Assembly: GCA_959022495.1 (NCBI GenBank)
Contig: CAUEYX010000001.1
Coordinates: 124,001 to 188,000 of the forward strand
Length of the DNA stretch: 64,000 bases
From: an uncultured Lachnospiraceae bacterium
Lineage (GTDB): Bacteria; Bacillota; Clostridia; Lachnospirales; Lachnospiraceae
Direction: 5' to 3'
The notes under the pieces were generated by a model, which saw nothing but the letters and a program-made list of their open reading frames with translations, searched no databases and was not told where the DNA came from. Shown here in pieces: positions 9,452 through 17,280 of this stretch (its first letter is position 1; every line of letters starts with the position of its first letter). The translations under genes were made by a program, and so were the position numbers.

Positions 9452-10423
9452 CTATCGCTCCCTTCTTTCCTTTTTTCTGTAAGATGTTTTCTTTTTGCTG
9501 TTTTGCCTCTTTTGTTTTCTTCCAGGCAGGATCCATAGCAGTACGCCAAAGATCAAAAGCGGGATCGCCAGTACAGGGAGCCTCTCCTCCAGCGCCATGA
9601 TCAATGCTTCGCTCTCTTCTCCCTCTATGTGGGAACGCTCCTCCGTCTGTTCCTGCCCATCTGTCTTTGCCGTGCCGGTTTCCTGTCCTGCCGGGGTGCA
9701 GTACACCACATAACGGTGAGAATTGTACCGGTAAGGATGGCATGTGATCAGCGTAAGCAGTTCCTGTCCGCTTTGGATGCGTACCGCGTCGATATCATCC
9801 GGCAGGATGATCCGGGTCTTTTGTACCTGGTATTCCAGCCGTCCCCACAAGGTATCCAGAACGACCGGATCTCCTGGCTTCAGCGCTTCGATCTCCCGGA
9901 ACATCGGCTGACTGCCGTATCCGCGATGGGCCGCAATCACACAGTTCGTGTTCTTTCCGCCGGTCGGCATACTTGTCTGTCCCAGGACAACCGCGCCTTT
10001 TGCCATGTTCGCTTCCGTGGCTCCCAGATAAACAGGAAGTTCAATTCCCATATCCTGAATCGTAAGGACGCCGATCACATCGGTATCTACCCCGTAGTCT
10101 TTTAGCTGAAACACGGGCTGCTCATAGCTCCACGCGTCTTTCAGATCTTTCTGACCCTCCGAGTAGATTTTGACGTTGTAGGTCTCCATGTCCTTTCGAA
10201 GTCTTTCGTAAGCATCAGACTCCGCCGCGCTTCCCGAATCCGCCTTTTCTTCCTGAAGCTGTCCGCGGATCTGGTAAAATCTCTCCGTCTCCTTTGCCGC
10301 CTCACGCTGGCCCAGCCAACCGGTAATCGGATGATAAAGCAGAAATACTGCTCCCGCTATCATAAGAAATGCCGCCAGTATCACAGGCAGCTTCTTTTTT
10401 GTGTGGGGTATTCTTTTCTTCAT
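9452..10423 (-). CDS. Class C sortase, first gene of the pilus operon
   Basis: A 323-residue membrane sortase with an N-terminal hydrophobic segment, His166 (AAHRG), Cys228 (TLITC), Arg237, and a C-terminal membrane segment with a very basic tail. The His-Cys-Arg spacing is the same as in the second sortase of the operon. Its TAG stop touches the ATG of the tip adhesin. It is the promoter-proximal gene, so the invertible segment just upstream controls the whole operon. No good promoter reads toward it in the present orientation. Confidence 0.9.
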   Translation of the reverse strand: MKKRIPHTKKKLPVILAAFLMIAGAVFLLYHPITGWLGQREAAKETERFYQIRGQLQEEKADSGSAAESDAYERLRKDMETYNVKIYSEGQKDLKDAWSYEQPVFQLKDYGVDTDVIGVLTIQDMGIELPVYLGATEANMAKGAVVLGQTSMPTGGKNTNCVIAAHRGYGSQPMFREIEALKPGDPVVLDTLWGRLEYQVQKTRIILPDDIDAVRIQSGQELLTLITCHPYRYNSHRYVVYCTPAGQETGTAKTDGQEQTEERSHIEGEESEALIMALEERLPVLAIPLLIFGVLLWILPGRKQKRQNSKKKTSYRKKERRER

Positions 10424-10466
10424 GTTATTTCCAGCTGTCTTTCTTCCTTTTGTCAGCTATCCGCTG

Positions 10467-10487
10467 CATAATACTAATTATGTGGTA
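10467..10487 (-). repeat. Inverted repeat, left (IR-L) of the invertible promoter
   Basis: This 21-base sequence is the exact reverse complement of 10732-10752. Together with its flank it is one of three copies of a near-palindromic site (core CCACATAAT-TAGT-ATTATG) beside a tyrosine recombinase gene. Confidence 0.85.
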
Positions 10488-10671
10488 ACAGAACGGAAAG
10501 GTCTGTCAGAATACTCTGGAAATGTCGAGTTGTTTCGCAATATTTCCTGCTTTTTAAGCCAACACAACGACATTCACGTATCATTTTGGGGTTCAGAAGG
10601 GAAATAAATAAATGTAAAAATCATTACGGATCTGCAGGCAGGATTTGCAGTGACTTTTTTGTGAATTTCTT

Positions 10672-10700
10672 TTGACATGTAGTTTCAGTTGTTTTATACT
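10672..10700 (+). promoter_or_regulatory. Near-consensus promoter inside the invertible segment, facing right
   Basis: TTGACA (10672-10677), a 17-base spacer and TATACT (10695-10700). It is the strongest promoter in the region. In this orientation it reads out through the right repeats into the 3' end of the recombinase gene as antisense. Confidence 0.85.
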
Positions 10701-10731
10701 ATTATCGTAATCAACTCATACTATGTACGTC

Positions 10732-10752
10732 TACCACATAATTAGTATTATG
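10732..10752 (+). repeat. Inverted repeat, right (IR-R) of the invertible promoter
   Basis: Exact inverted partner of IR-L. In this copy the site is a fuller palindrome (CCACATAAT-TAGT-ATTATGTGG), as expected for a recombinase core site with two arms around a short crossover spacer. Confidence 0.85.
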
Positions 10753-10773
10753 TGGCATTTTATATTTTGCCAA

Positions 10774-10793
10774 TTACCACATAATTAGTATTA
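10774..10793 (+). repeat. Third copy of the recombination site
   Basis: Twenty bases identical to the IR core, in the same orientation as IR-R. It lies only 21 bases beyond IR-R and just before the recombinase stop. One arm is degenerate. It could be an alternative crossover site or a recombinase binding site. Confidence 0.7.
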
Positions 10794-10803
10794 CGTGACT
10801 GTT

Positions 10804-11664
10804 TTAGGCCCATTGTTCAATCAGGTCCAGCTTCTCCAGGTTCCGCTTTCGCGCCTCCAGTCCCTCTCTTGCATAAATCCTGGTCACTTCCAAACTGCTG
10901 TGCCCCAGAATATCCGCCAGTTCAATCAGGTTTTTCGTAATTTTATAAAACGTCCGGGCAAAAAGATGCCGCAGATTATGAGGGAATACCTTTTTCGCAT
11001 CCACCCCTGCTTTTTCTGCGAGCGCTTTCATTTCTTTCCATATATTAGAGCGGTCTTTCGGGCGTCCGTTCCTGGTACAGAACACCGGTCCCGAACGAAT
11101 CCTTCGCACTCCTATATATGCCAGGAGCTTCTTCCTCAGATTCTCCGGCAGTAACACGGAACGGTATTTTCCCTTATTCCACACTTTTACAATCCCATTT
11201 CGCACACTTTCCACAGAGAAATACTTCAACTCGCTGACTCGGATTCCAGTGGCACAGATGGTCTCCATAATCATGGCAAGCTGCTCCTGTCCTCTTTTTC
11301 TTGCTGTGTTCACCAGTTTCCGAAATTCCTCCCGGGCCATCTCTTTCCCATCTCCGGAAAAGGCCTGGCTCTGTGTGCGGATCTGCTTCAGCCTCATCCT
11401 GCCGCAGCCTGTGCAGATTAAAAACTGATTCAGGGCTACGATCATGGAATTAGCACTGTTCACTGTATAGTTCTGCCGCAGCCACTCCTTATATTCCAGC
11501 AGGATTTCCTTGCTGACCTGGCGTTTTCCCTGCAAATATCTGCGGAATGTCCGGATATCCCGAAGATATTTTTCTACGGTTGCAGGGGAACGCTCCTGAT
11601 CCGTTAAATACTCCAAAAATTGTCCCATATCTTTTTCCCATTGTATCCTCTTTTTTTCTTCCAT
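10804..11664 (-). CDS. Tyrosine recombinase, probable invertase of the pilus promoter
   Basis: The 286-residue protein has an N-terminal SAM-like arm-binding domain (about 1-95) and a catalytic domain with Arg142 (TGIRVSEL), a lysine at 164/166, His229-x-x-Arg232 (HNLRHL), His255 (LGHSS) and nucleophile Tyr264 (TRIYARE). The full active-site set is present, so it should be functional. AAGGAGG precedes the ATG. Its stop codon is next to the three repeat copies, which is the usual arrangement for an invertase and its switch. An unlinked recombinase could also act on the site. Confidence 0.9.
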   Translation of the reverse strand: MEEKKRIQWEKDMGQFLEYLTDQERSPATVEKYLRDIRTFRRYLQGKRQVSKEILLEYKEWLRQNYTVNSANSMIVALNQFLICTGCGRMRLKQIRTQSQAFSGDGKEMAREEFRKLVNTARKRGQEQLAMIMETICATGIRVSELKYFSVESVRNGIVKVWNKGKYRSVLLPENLRKKLLAYIGVRRIRSGPVFCTRNGRPKDRSNIWKEMKALAEKAGVDAKKVFPHNLRHLFARTFYKITKNLIELADILGHSSLEVTRIYAREGLEARKRNLEKLDLIEQWA

Positions 11665-11701
11665 TTATTTAGCCTCCTTTTGCGCTATATGAAAATGTGT
11701 G

Positions 11702-11860
11702 TCATTGTTCCGCCATAAATCTGCTGAAAGCAGGATAGGAAGAACATGAAAATAAGTCAAGCCGTTTTGCCAAATGCCATAGACAAATATCTCCATTTAT
11801 CCGTTGTTTTTCTTCCTGTTTGGCAATATAATAAAGAGCGAGAAGTTCCTTTCGTGCCAT
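11702..11860 (-). CDS. Small unknown protein upstream of the recombinase
   Basis: A 52-residue open frame beginning MARKELLALYYIAKQ and ending FSRFMAEQ, 37 bases before the recombinase start on the same strand. It has no clear ribosome site and no family recognised. It may be a short DNA-binding protein co-transcribed with the recombinase, or not a gene at all. Confidence 0.3.
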   Translation of the reverse strand: MARKELLALYYIAKQEEKQRINGDICLWHLAKRLDLFSCSSYPAFSRFMAEQ

Positions 11861-11916
11861 AGAAAGCTGCTTCAAACCGGACAAAAAGAAAAATTTTATT
11901 GAGGAGGATGATTGTT

Positions 11917-12459
11917 ATGCGAAATCGTTCAGGTTTTGGCTGGCTGGAATTTATAATAGGTATTATCCTGATTCTATTTGGTGTTTATACCCTTTTTAAC
12001 CCGGAAAGGACCATAACCGGCATGGTAGCCATTTATGGCGTCCTTGCCGTCATCATGGGAATCGCAGATATTGTTCTTTATGTGCAGGTAGAAAGATATA
12101 CCGGATTTGGTCCCATTGTCTCTCTGGTTTCCGGAATTTTGAGTACAATAACCGGAATTATGCTGCTTGTATACCCCGGAGCCGGTGTTCTGGCATTGTC
12201 CATTTTATTTCCGATCTGGTTTATTGCGCACTGTATCTCGCGTTTATGCCATTCCGGCCACATCCGGATCGTTGCCGGGAACGGGATTTATTATTTCACA
12301 TTGATCCTGAATATCATTGGGCTTATTGTGGGATTTTTGATGATTTTACGCCCGTTTTTTACCATACTCACCGCAAGCTGGCTGATCGGGTTCTATCTGA
12401 TTCTTCTGGGGATTGAAAGCATTGTCATTGCAGTCAGCGGGATTGGATTAAGAAGGTAA
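11917..12459 (+). CDS. HdeD-like DUF308 membrane protein
   Basis: A polytopic membrane protein of 180 residues with about six hydrophobic segments in three similar helix pairs, each starting with patterns like IIGIILILFGVYTLFNP. This is the DUF308/HdeD layout. Family members are linked to acid or envelope stress in enterobacteria; the role here is unknown. The start was set at the ATG nine bases after GAGGAGG, since the ATG at 11908 touches the ribosome site. It is followed by a glycosyltransferase 21 bases on, so the two may be co-transcribed. Confidence 0.75.
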   Translation: MRNRSGFGWLEFIIGIILILFGVYTLFNPERTITGMVAIYGVLAVIMGIADIVLYVQVERYTGFGPIVSLVSGILSTITGIMLLVYPGAGVLALSILFPIWFIAHCISRLCHSGHIRIVAGNGIYYFTLILNIIGLIVGFLMILRPFFTILTASWLIGFYLILLGIESIVIAVSGIGLRR

Positions 12460-12480
12460 CTCACCAGGAAGGACGCCGAT

Positions 12481-13314
12481 ATGAAATCAACAATGGATCT
12501 TCTGGTCAGCCTTGATAAAAATTATCTGCCTCAATTACGGGTGCTGCTGACTTCCTTTCATTTGAACAACCGGGGCGTTTCTTTTCGGGTATTTCTTCTC
12601 CACCGGGAAATACCCGAAAACACTTTGGAACAACTCCGCCAGGAACTGTCCTTGATTGACTGTGAACTCTGCCCCATAACGGTAGATGCCTCCTTATTTG
12701 CAAACGCGCCTGTTATGAAACAATATCCGCAGGAAATGTATTACCGGCTGCTGGCCGCCTGGCTTCTTCCTGATGATCTGAACCGGATGCTGTATCTTGA
12801 TCCGGATATCCTGATCATCAACTCTCTTTGTCCGTTATGGGAAACCGACTTAAACGGACGGTTATTTGCTGCGGCGGCACACACCGGGAAAACGGAACTG
12901 TCCAACAACGTCAACCGTCTGCGCCTGGGAACCGAACACGAGTATTTTAATTCCGGGGTGCTTCTGATGGATTTAGACCGCTGCCGGAAAGAAATCCATC
13001 CGGAAGAACTCTTTTCGTTTGTACAGGAACATTCCCAGGAACTGATCCTCCCGGATCAGGATGTGCTGAACGCTTTATACGGAAAGCGGATCCTTCCCCT
13101 GGATGATACGATTTGGAATTATGACTCGAGAAATTACAACAATTATCTTTTGCGCAGCCTCGGGGAAGCCAATATGAAATGGGTGATGGAGCATACCGCA
13201 ATCTTGCACTTTTGCGGAAAAGAGAAGCCGTGGAATCCCCATTACCGCCATAGGTTCTGGGTGTTGTATCTGCATTATATGAATCTGACGGATCAACTTT
13301 TAGGGAAGACATGA
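12481..13314 (+). CDS. Glycosyltransferase family 8 protein
   Basis: The 277-residue protein has a GT-A fold: an N-terminal nucleotide-sugar strand (MDLLVSLDKNYLPQL), the metal-binding DPD at 107-109 (MLYLDPDIL), EYFNSGVLLMDL, DQDVLN and the C-terminal HFCGKEKPW motif. These match retaining GT8 enzymes that move galactose or glucose from UDP-sugars onto surface glycans. Acceptor and sugar cannot be told from sequence. AGGAAGG precedes the ATG. Confidence 0.85.
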   Translation: MKSTMDLLVSLDKNYLPQLRVLLTSFHLNNRGVSFRVFLLHREIPENTLEQLRQELSLIDCELCPITVDASLFANAPVMKQYPQEMYYRLLAAWLLPDDLNRMLYLDPDILIINSLCPLWETDLNGRLFAAAAHTGKTELSNNVNRLRLGTEHEYFNSGVLLMDLDRCRKEIHPEELFSFVQEHSQELILPDQDVLNALYGKRILPLDDTIWNYDSRNYNNYLLRSLGEANMKWVMEHTAILHFCGKEKPWNPHYRHRFWVLYLHYMNLTDQLLGKT

Positions 13315-13400
13315 TGGAATCTTTTAGGAGGTCTTCCACAGGGCTTGCTCACGTCGGCTTTGGATCCGGCAGCTTTGTAATCCTCATGCCTTTTAATTTG

Positions 13401-13705
13401 CACTATATCTAGTATTATTTGTTTGACTTATCCTATATATAGTGTTAAACTTATCCTGTACTTAAAATTTTGTGTCTGTCCGGAAGGATGTTATCACACG
13501 CTGTTTAGGTTTGTAATCTTGTCAGAAGGAGCAGTCTGTCATTGACTTCCCCTCTGGCATTTTTTATTTTGCAGATTATTGCACGTTTTGAGAATGAACA
13601 TGGATTGTCCATTCTCTTTTTTTATGCCTGAACTTAAAGGAAGGAGGGTTGGAACATACATCTTCCTCCGATGGACGCAGTATAAGAAAGGAGTTGTCAA
13701 AGCAT
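13401..13705 (+). promoter_or_regulatory. Leader of the ligase gene: promoter, palindrome and tandem terminator hairpins
   Basis: TTGACT (13423-13428), 17 bases, TAAACT (13446-13451). CACTATAT (13401-13408) and ATATAGTG (13437-13444) form an inverted repeat across the -35 box. The leader then has a hairpin ending in a T-run (about 13521-13566). A second one follows: GAGAATG (13590-13596) with CATTCTC (13610-13616) and seven T. The layout and many bases recur at 24006-24274. No gene was seen between 13315 and the ligase start. Confidence 0.6.
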
Positions 13706-15703
13706 ATGAATGAAGTACAAAAAATCAAGAGCCTTGTAGCTACGTTGAACCGGCACCGACATGCCTATTATAACCTCAATGCTCCTACCCTTTCAGATGC
13801 CGCCTATGACCGGCTGTGTGACGAGCTGGAGCGTCTGGAAAAGGAAACCGGGATTATCTTCTCTAATTCACCTACCCAGACCGTAGGATTTATGCCGGTC
13901 AGCAAACTATCGAAGGTTACACATCCACGTCCGCTTTTGTCTTTGGATAAAACAAAAGATGTATCGGAGCTGTGCAGCTTTATCGGGAAACAGCCGACTC
14001 TGCTGATGCTGAAGCTGGACGGTCTGACCACCAAACTGACCTATGAAGATGGGAAACTGATCCAGGCCGCAACCCGCGGGGATGGAGAAATTGGTGAGGA
14101 TATTACCCATAATATTCCAGCTTATATGAATGTCCCTCTGACTATCACATACAAGGGACATTTAGAGATCACGGGTGAGTCGATCATACACAAAAGTGAT
14201 TTTGAACGTCTCAAATACATTCTGCGGGATGACAACGAGGAGCCATTTAAAAACGTCCGTAATCTGGCCTCTGGTTCTATCCGGGCTTTGGATCCGGCTG
14301 TCTGCAAAGAACGGTGCGTATACTTCGTACCATTCAATGTATTGGAAGGGCTTTCTGAAGGTCCCAATCCAAACAGCCGCGAAGAACGGTTATATCAACT
14401 GGAACAACTCGGTTTTGGCTCCTGCCCGTACATTCCCTTAAATCCGGACAGGGTTTCTCCCGAATATGTGGAAGACTGTATCCACAGCCTGTGGGAAATC
14501 GCAGACAGGGAGGATCTTCCGATTGATGGTATGGTTGCCATTTTTGATGATCTGGCGTATTCCGCAAGCTGCGGCAGAACCGGTCACCACTACAAGGATG
14601 GACTTGCCTTCAAATTCGCAGATGAAGTGTACGAAACTGTTTTAAGGGAAATTGAATGGACGCCCAGCCGTAACGGGGAACTGGCACCGGTTGCCATCTT
14701 CGATCCCATAACGATTGACGGCTGCGATGTCTCAAGAGCTTCTCTTCATAATCTGACATTTATCAGAGAACTGGAGCTGGCGCCGGGCTGCCGGATACTG
14801 GTTTCCAAGCGGAACATGATCATCCCTCATGTGGAAGAAAATATGGACCGCGGGTATGGCATCAATATGTATCCATTAACCTGTCCATGCTGCGGATCCG
14901 TGACAAAACTCATCCGCCGTCCGGGTGCAAAAGGTCGTATTATTGAGACGGTCCATTGTACAAATCCGGATTGCGAAAGCCAGATTTTGAAAAAATTCGT
15001 GCATTTCGTAGGCAAGAAGGCGATGAATATCGAAGGATTAAGTGAAAATACGCTGCAGAGATTTCTTGATGCCGGTTTTCTTCAAACATTTCGGGATATT
15101 TATAGGCTGAACCGGTTTCGGAACGAAATCATATCTATGGATGGATTTGGCGAGAAATCTTTTGAACGATTGTGGGATTCCATCACGGCAAGCCGTCATA
15201 CATCCTTTGTCCGCTATCTGGTCAGTATGGATATCCCCTTCGTGGGACGGACCAAAAGCCGGATCCTGGATACCATATTCCACGGTGATCTGGCAGCCTT
15301 TAAAGAAGCAGCGACTGGAACCTATGATTTTACTAACCTGGAGGACTTTGGGGAAACGATAAACAGCAGCATCCATGACTGGTTTTCTCTGGAAGAAAAT
15401 CTCCGCCTCTGGGATGAGTTACAGAAAGAATTTACATTTGAGAAAAGAAAGGAAGAACATACAATGGCAAAAAGTAACGTATTTGAAGGAAAAGTAATCG
15501 TAGCAACCGGAAAACTGGAGCATTTCACCAGAGACGAAATCAACAGCAAAATCCTTGCAATCGGTGCAAAGCCGGCAAGCTCCGTGACAAGTAAGACCAA
15601 CTATCTGATCTGCGGGGAAAAAGCCGGCAGCAAGCTGACAAAGGCGCAGCAGTTGGGCGTAAAAATTCTGTCTGAAGCAGAATTTCTGGAAATGATTGCT
15701 TAG
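13706..15703 (+). CDS. ligA: NAD-dependent DNA ligase (accessory copy)
   Basis: This enzyme seals nicks in duplex DNA using NAD. The 665-residue protein has the Ia domain (HRHAYYNLNAPTLSDAAYD), adenylation Lys103 in KLDG, an OB fold, a four-Cys zinc finger (CPCC followed by CTNPDC), HhH repeats and a C-terminal BRCT domain. All catalytic parts are present and the length is normal. The setting among LPD11, DUF4314 and NADAR genes suggests a mobile-element ligase, not the housekeeping one. The ATG at 13706 was chosen because the family starts near KIKSLV; an in-frame TTG lies 57 bases upstream. An internal ATG at 15464 with AAAGGAAG before it could yield the BRCT domain alone. Confidence 0.9.
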   Translation: MNEVQKIKSLVATLNRHRHAYYNLNAPTLSDAAYDRLCDELERLEKETGIIFSNSPTQTVGFMPVSKLSKVTHPRPLLSLDKTKDVSELCSFIGKQPTLLMLKLDGLTTKLTYEDGKLIQAATRGDGEIGEDITHNIPAYMNVPLTITYKGHLEITGESIIHKSDFERLKYILRDDNEEPFKNVRNLASGSIRALDPAVCKERCVYFVPFNVLEGLSEGPNPNSREERLYQLEQLGFGSCPYIPLNPDRVSPEYVEDCIHSLWEIADREDLPIDGMVAIFDDLAYSASCGRTGHHYKDGLAFKFADEVYETVLREIEWTPSRNGELAPVAIFDPITIDGCDVSRASLHNLTFIRELELAPGCRILVSKRNMIIPHVEENMDRGYGINMYPLTCPCCGSVTKLIRRPGAKGRIIETVHCTNPDCESQILKKFVHFVGKKAMNIEGLSENTLQRFLDAGFLQTFRDIYRLNRFRNEIISMDGFGEKSFERLWDSITASRHTSFVRYLVSMDIPFVGRTKSRILDTIFHGDLAAFKEAATGTYDFTNLEDFGETINSSIHDWFSLEENLRLWDELQKEFTFEKRKEEHTMAKSNVFEGKVIVATGKLEHFTRDEINSKILAIGAKPASSVTSKTNYLICGEKAGSKLTKAQQLGVKILSEAEFLEMIA

Positions 15704-15736
15704 ATAGCACTGCCGGATTTTTCCGGATAAAAGGTG

Positions 15737-15767
15737 GGGAAAAGAACTGCTATGCGGTTCTTTTCCC
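15737..15767 (+). promoter_or_regulatory. Perfect 11-bp hairpin between ligase and DUF2786 genes
   Basis: GGGAAAAGAAC (15737-15747) pairs exactly with 15757-15767. No T-run follows, so it is more likely an mRNA processing or stabilising structure than a terminator. Confidence 0.45.
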
Positions 15768-15790
15768 GGTTAGACAAAAGGAGATTATAT

Positions 15791-16486
15791 ATGGATATCA
15801 GAGATCGAATTGCAAAGTTACTGGCATTATCGGAAAGTCCGAATGAGCATGAAGCAAAAGCTGCTCTTTTAAAGGCCCGTGAACTTATGGTCGCACATAA
15901 GCTGCGGCCGGAGGATATTCTGGATGTGAAAAAACAGGAAGTGATCCGGAAAACGGTCAGAGCTACCTGTACGAAAATGACGAATAAATGGGCAGTGGAA
16001 CTTTCTGCTGTGATTGCATCCCACTATTGCTGCAGAGCATACTACACGAGAAAAAAGAATACAAAAACTGCGACCATCGGCTTTATTGGTCTGAAAGATG
16101 ATTATGAGGTATGCTCCTGCATTTATCTGTATGCTTATGACTATATCCTGGCTCACTGCCAGGAACTTCATAAGAAGTACAAAAAAATATATACCCAGAC
16201 GCAGTTGCGAGAACTCTGCAACGCCTATGGCGCAGGTTTTACCTCCGGTCTTTGCGAAGCCCTCCAAAGGCAGGACAGACAGCACGAAAAAGGCTGGGGG
16301 CTCGTTCTTACTGTTCCCCAGGAAGTAGAAAAAGCCGTAGCTTCCCTTCGCACCGACAAGTGTTATGCGAATCTTAATCCAGGAAACTTTCGCAATTTTT
16401 CCATGCAAGGCTACGAGGACGGTAAAAATTTTCATCCGGAAACTTCCCTGGAACAGCCGGAACGGCCAGACACACTCTGCGTCTGA
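15791..16486 (+). CDS. DUF2786 domain protein
   Basis: The N-terminal ~45 residues (IRDRIAKLLALSESPNEHEA, then KARELMVAHKL) match DUF2786, a helical domain of unknown function frequent in phages and conjugative elements. The remaining ~185 residues include a Cys/Tyr-rich stretch and are not recognised. AAAGGAG stands seven bases before the chosen ATG; an upstream in-frame start lies in the hairpin region and was rejected. Confidence 0.75.
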   Translation: MDIRDRIAKLLALSESPNEHEAKAALLKARELMVAHKLRPEDILDVKKQEVIRKTVRATCTKMTNKWAVELSAVIASHYCCRAYYTRKKNTKTATIGFIGLKDDYEVCSCIYLYAYDYILAHCQELHKKYKKIYTQTQLRELCNAYGAGFTSGLCEALQRQDRQHEKGWGLVLTVPQEVEKAVASLRTDKCYANLNPGNFRNFSMQGYEDGKNFHPETSLEQPERPDTLCV

Positions 16487-16515
16487 TGCCAGCAAAGAGA
16501 AAAGAGGATAAAAAA

Positions 16516-16761
16516 ATGAACCGAATGAACGAAGAAATTCTCGCAAAGCTCAAAAAAATCTATCCGCCAGGAACCCGTGTGGAGCTGATCCATATGGATG
16601 ATCCCTACACGAAAATCCCAAAGGGTACACTTGGTACGGTAGCGTTTGTGGATGACACCGGGACCATACACGTAGCATGGGACGGTTATTGCAGTCTGGG
16701 TATCGTATATGGGGAAGACTCCTGTCGCGTAATCGTTACAGATAATAAGGTGACAGAATAA
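16516..16761 (+). CDS. DUF4314 small protein
   Basis: An 81-residue protein with the DUF4314 pattern PPGTRVELIHMDDPYTKIP, then GTLGTV, HVAWDGYCSLG and the final VI. It looks like a small SH3-like beta barrel. The family is typical of Firmicutes conjugative elements and its function is unknown. It lies close behind DUF2786 and is probably in the same transcript. Confidence 0.8.
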   Translation: MNRMNEEILAKLKKIYPPGTRVELIHMDDPYTKIPKGTLGTVAFVDDTGTIHVAWDGYCSLGIVYGEDSCRVIVTDNKVTE

Positions 16762-16866
16762 AAGCTACGGTCATCCCGCTAAAGAATCCGTTGGAATACA
16801 TACTTATTTCTGGTATAATGATGGCAACTGAAAGAAATCATGATAAGCAGGTAAAAGGTGGTTACT

Positions 16867-17196
16867 ATGGAACGGCAGAAAAATATACCCGCCGAACTTG
16901 TTCCCGGACTTGTAGACATATTTCACGATTCCATTCTGAGTATCACTCTGTATGGTTCTGTTGCCAGAGGCACACAGACGGAGGAATCTGACATTGATAT
17001 TGCCGTAATCGTAAAATCTTATACCAGGGAAATGCACGATAGGATGACCGATCTTGTTGTTGATCTGGAACTTGAATATGACAGAGTGCTTTCCGTTATC
17101 CTGATTGATTATGACAAATTTAAAGAATGGGAACATGTGATGCCATTTTATAAGAATTTGAAAAGGGATGGTATCGTTTTATGGCCGGAGACATGA
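16867..17196 (+). CDS. MNT-type nucleotidyltransferase domain protein
   Basis: A 109-residue minimal nucleotidyltransferase with GSVARG (residues about 30-35), then SDIDIAVIV carrying the two metal-binding aspartates. Such proteins usually pair with a HEPN toxin and neutralise it by AMPylation. No HEPN open frame is adjacent here, so this is an orphan antitoxin-like gene or serves another role. AAGGTGG precedes the ATG. Confidence 0.7.
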   Translation: MERQKNIPAELVPGLVDIFHDSILSITLYGSVARGTQTEESDIDIAVIVKSYTREMHDRMTDLVVDLELEYDRVLSVILIDYDKFKEWEHVMPFYKNLKRDGIVLWPET

Positions 17197-17280
17197 AACT
17201 GTCGATTTTTATCAATCCGTAACGGTTACCTGCGGCACAAAAGGCTTAAATGAAATTTGTAAATGGGGGCAATCATAAAT

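Larger units (their letters stand above)
10467..10752. other. Invertible DNA segment controlling the pilus operon (phase switch)
   Basis: Inverted repeats at 10467-10487 and 10732-10752 enclose 244 bp without a gene. The segment carries one strong promoter facing right, away from the pilus operon. Inversion would put its -10 box at about 10520 facing left, giving a leader of roughly 90 bases to the sortase start. A tyrosine recombinase gene begins 3' end first at 10804. Sequence and layout are direct; switching itself is inferred from known invertible promoters. Confidence 0.85.

Noticed and set aside
10488..10731. Small gene inside the invertible segment
   Set aside because: Frames are short and lack ribosome sites; the segment is explained by the promoter and repeats.
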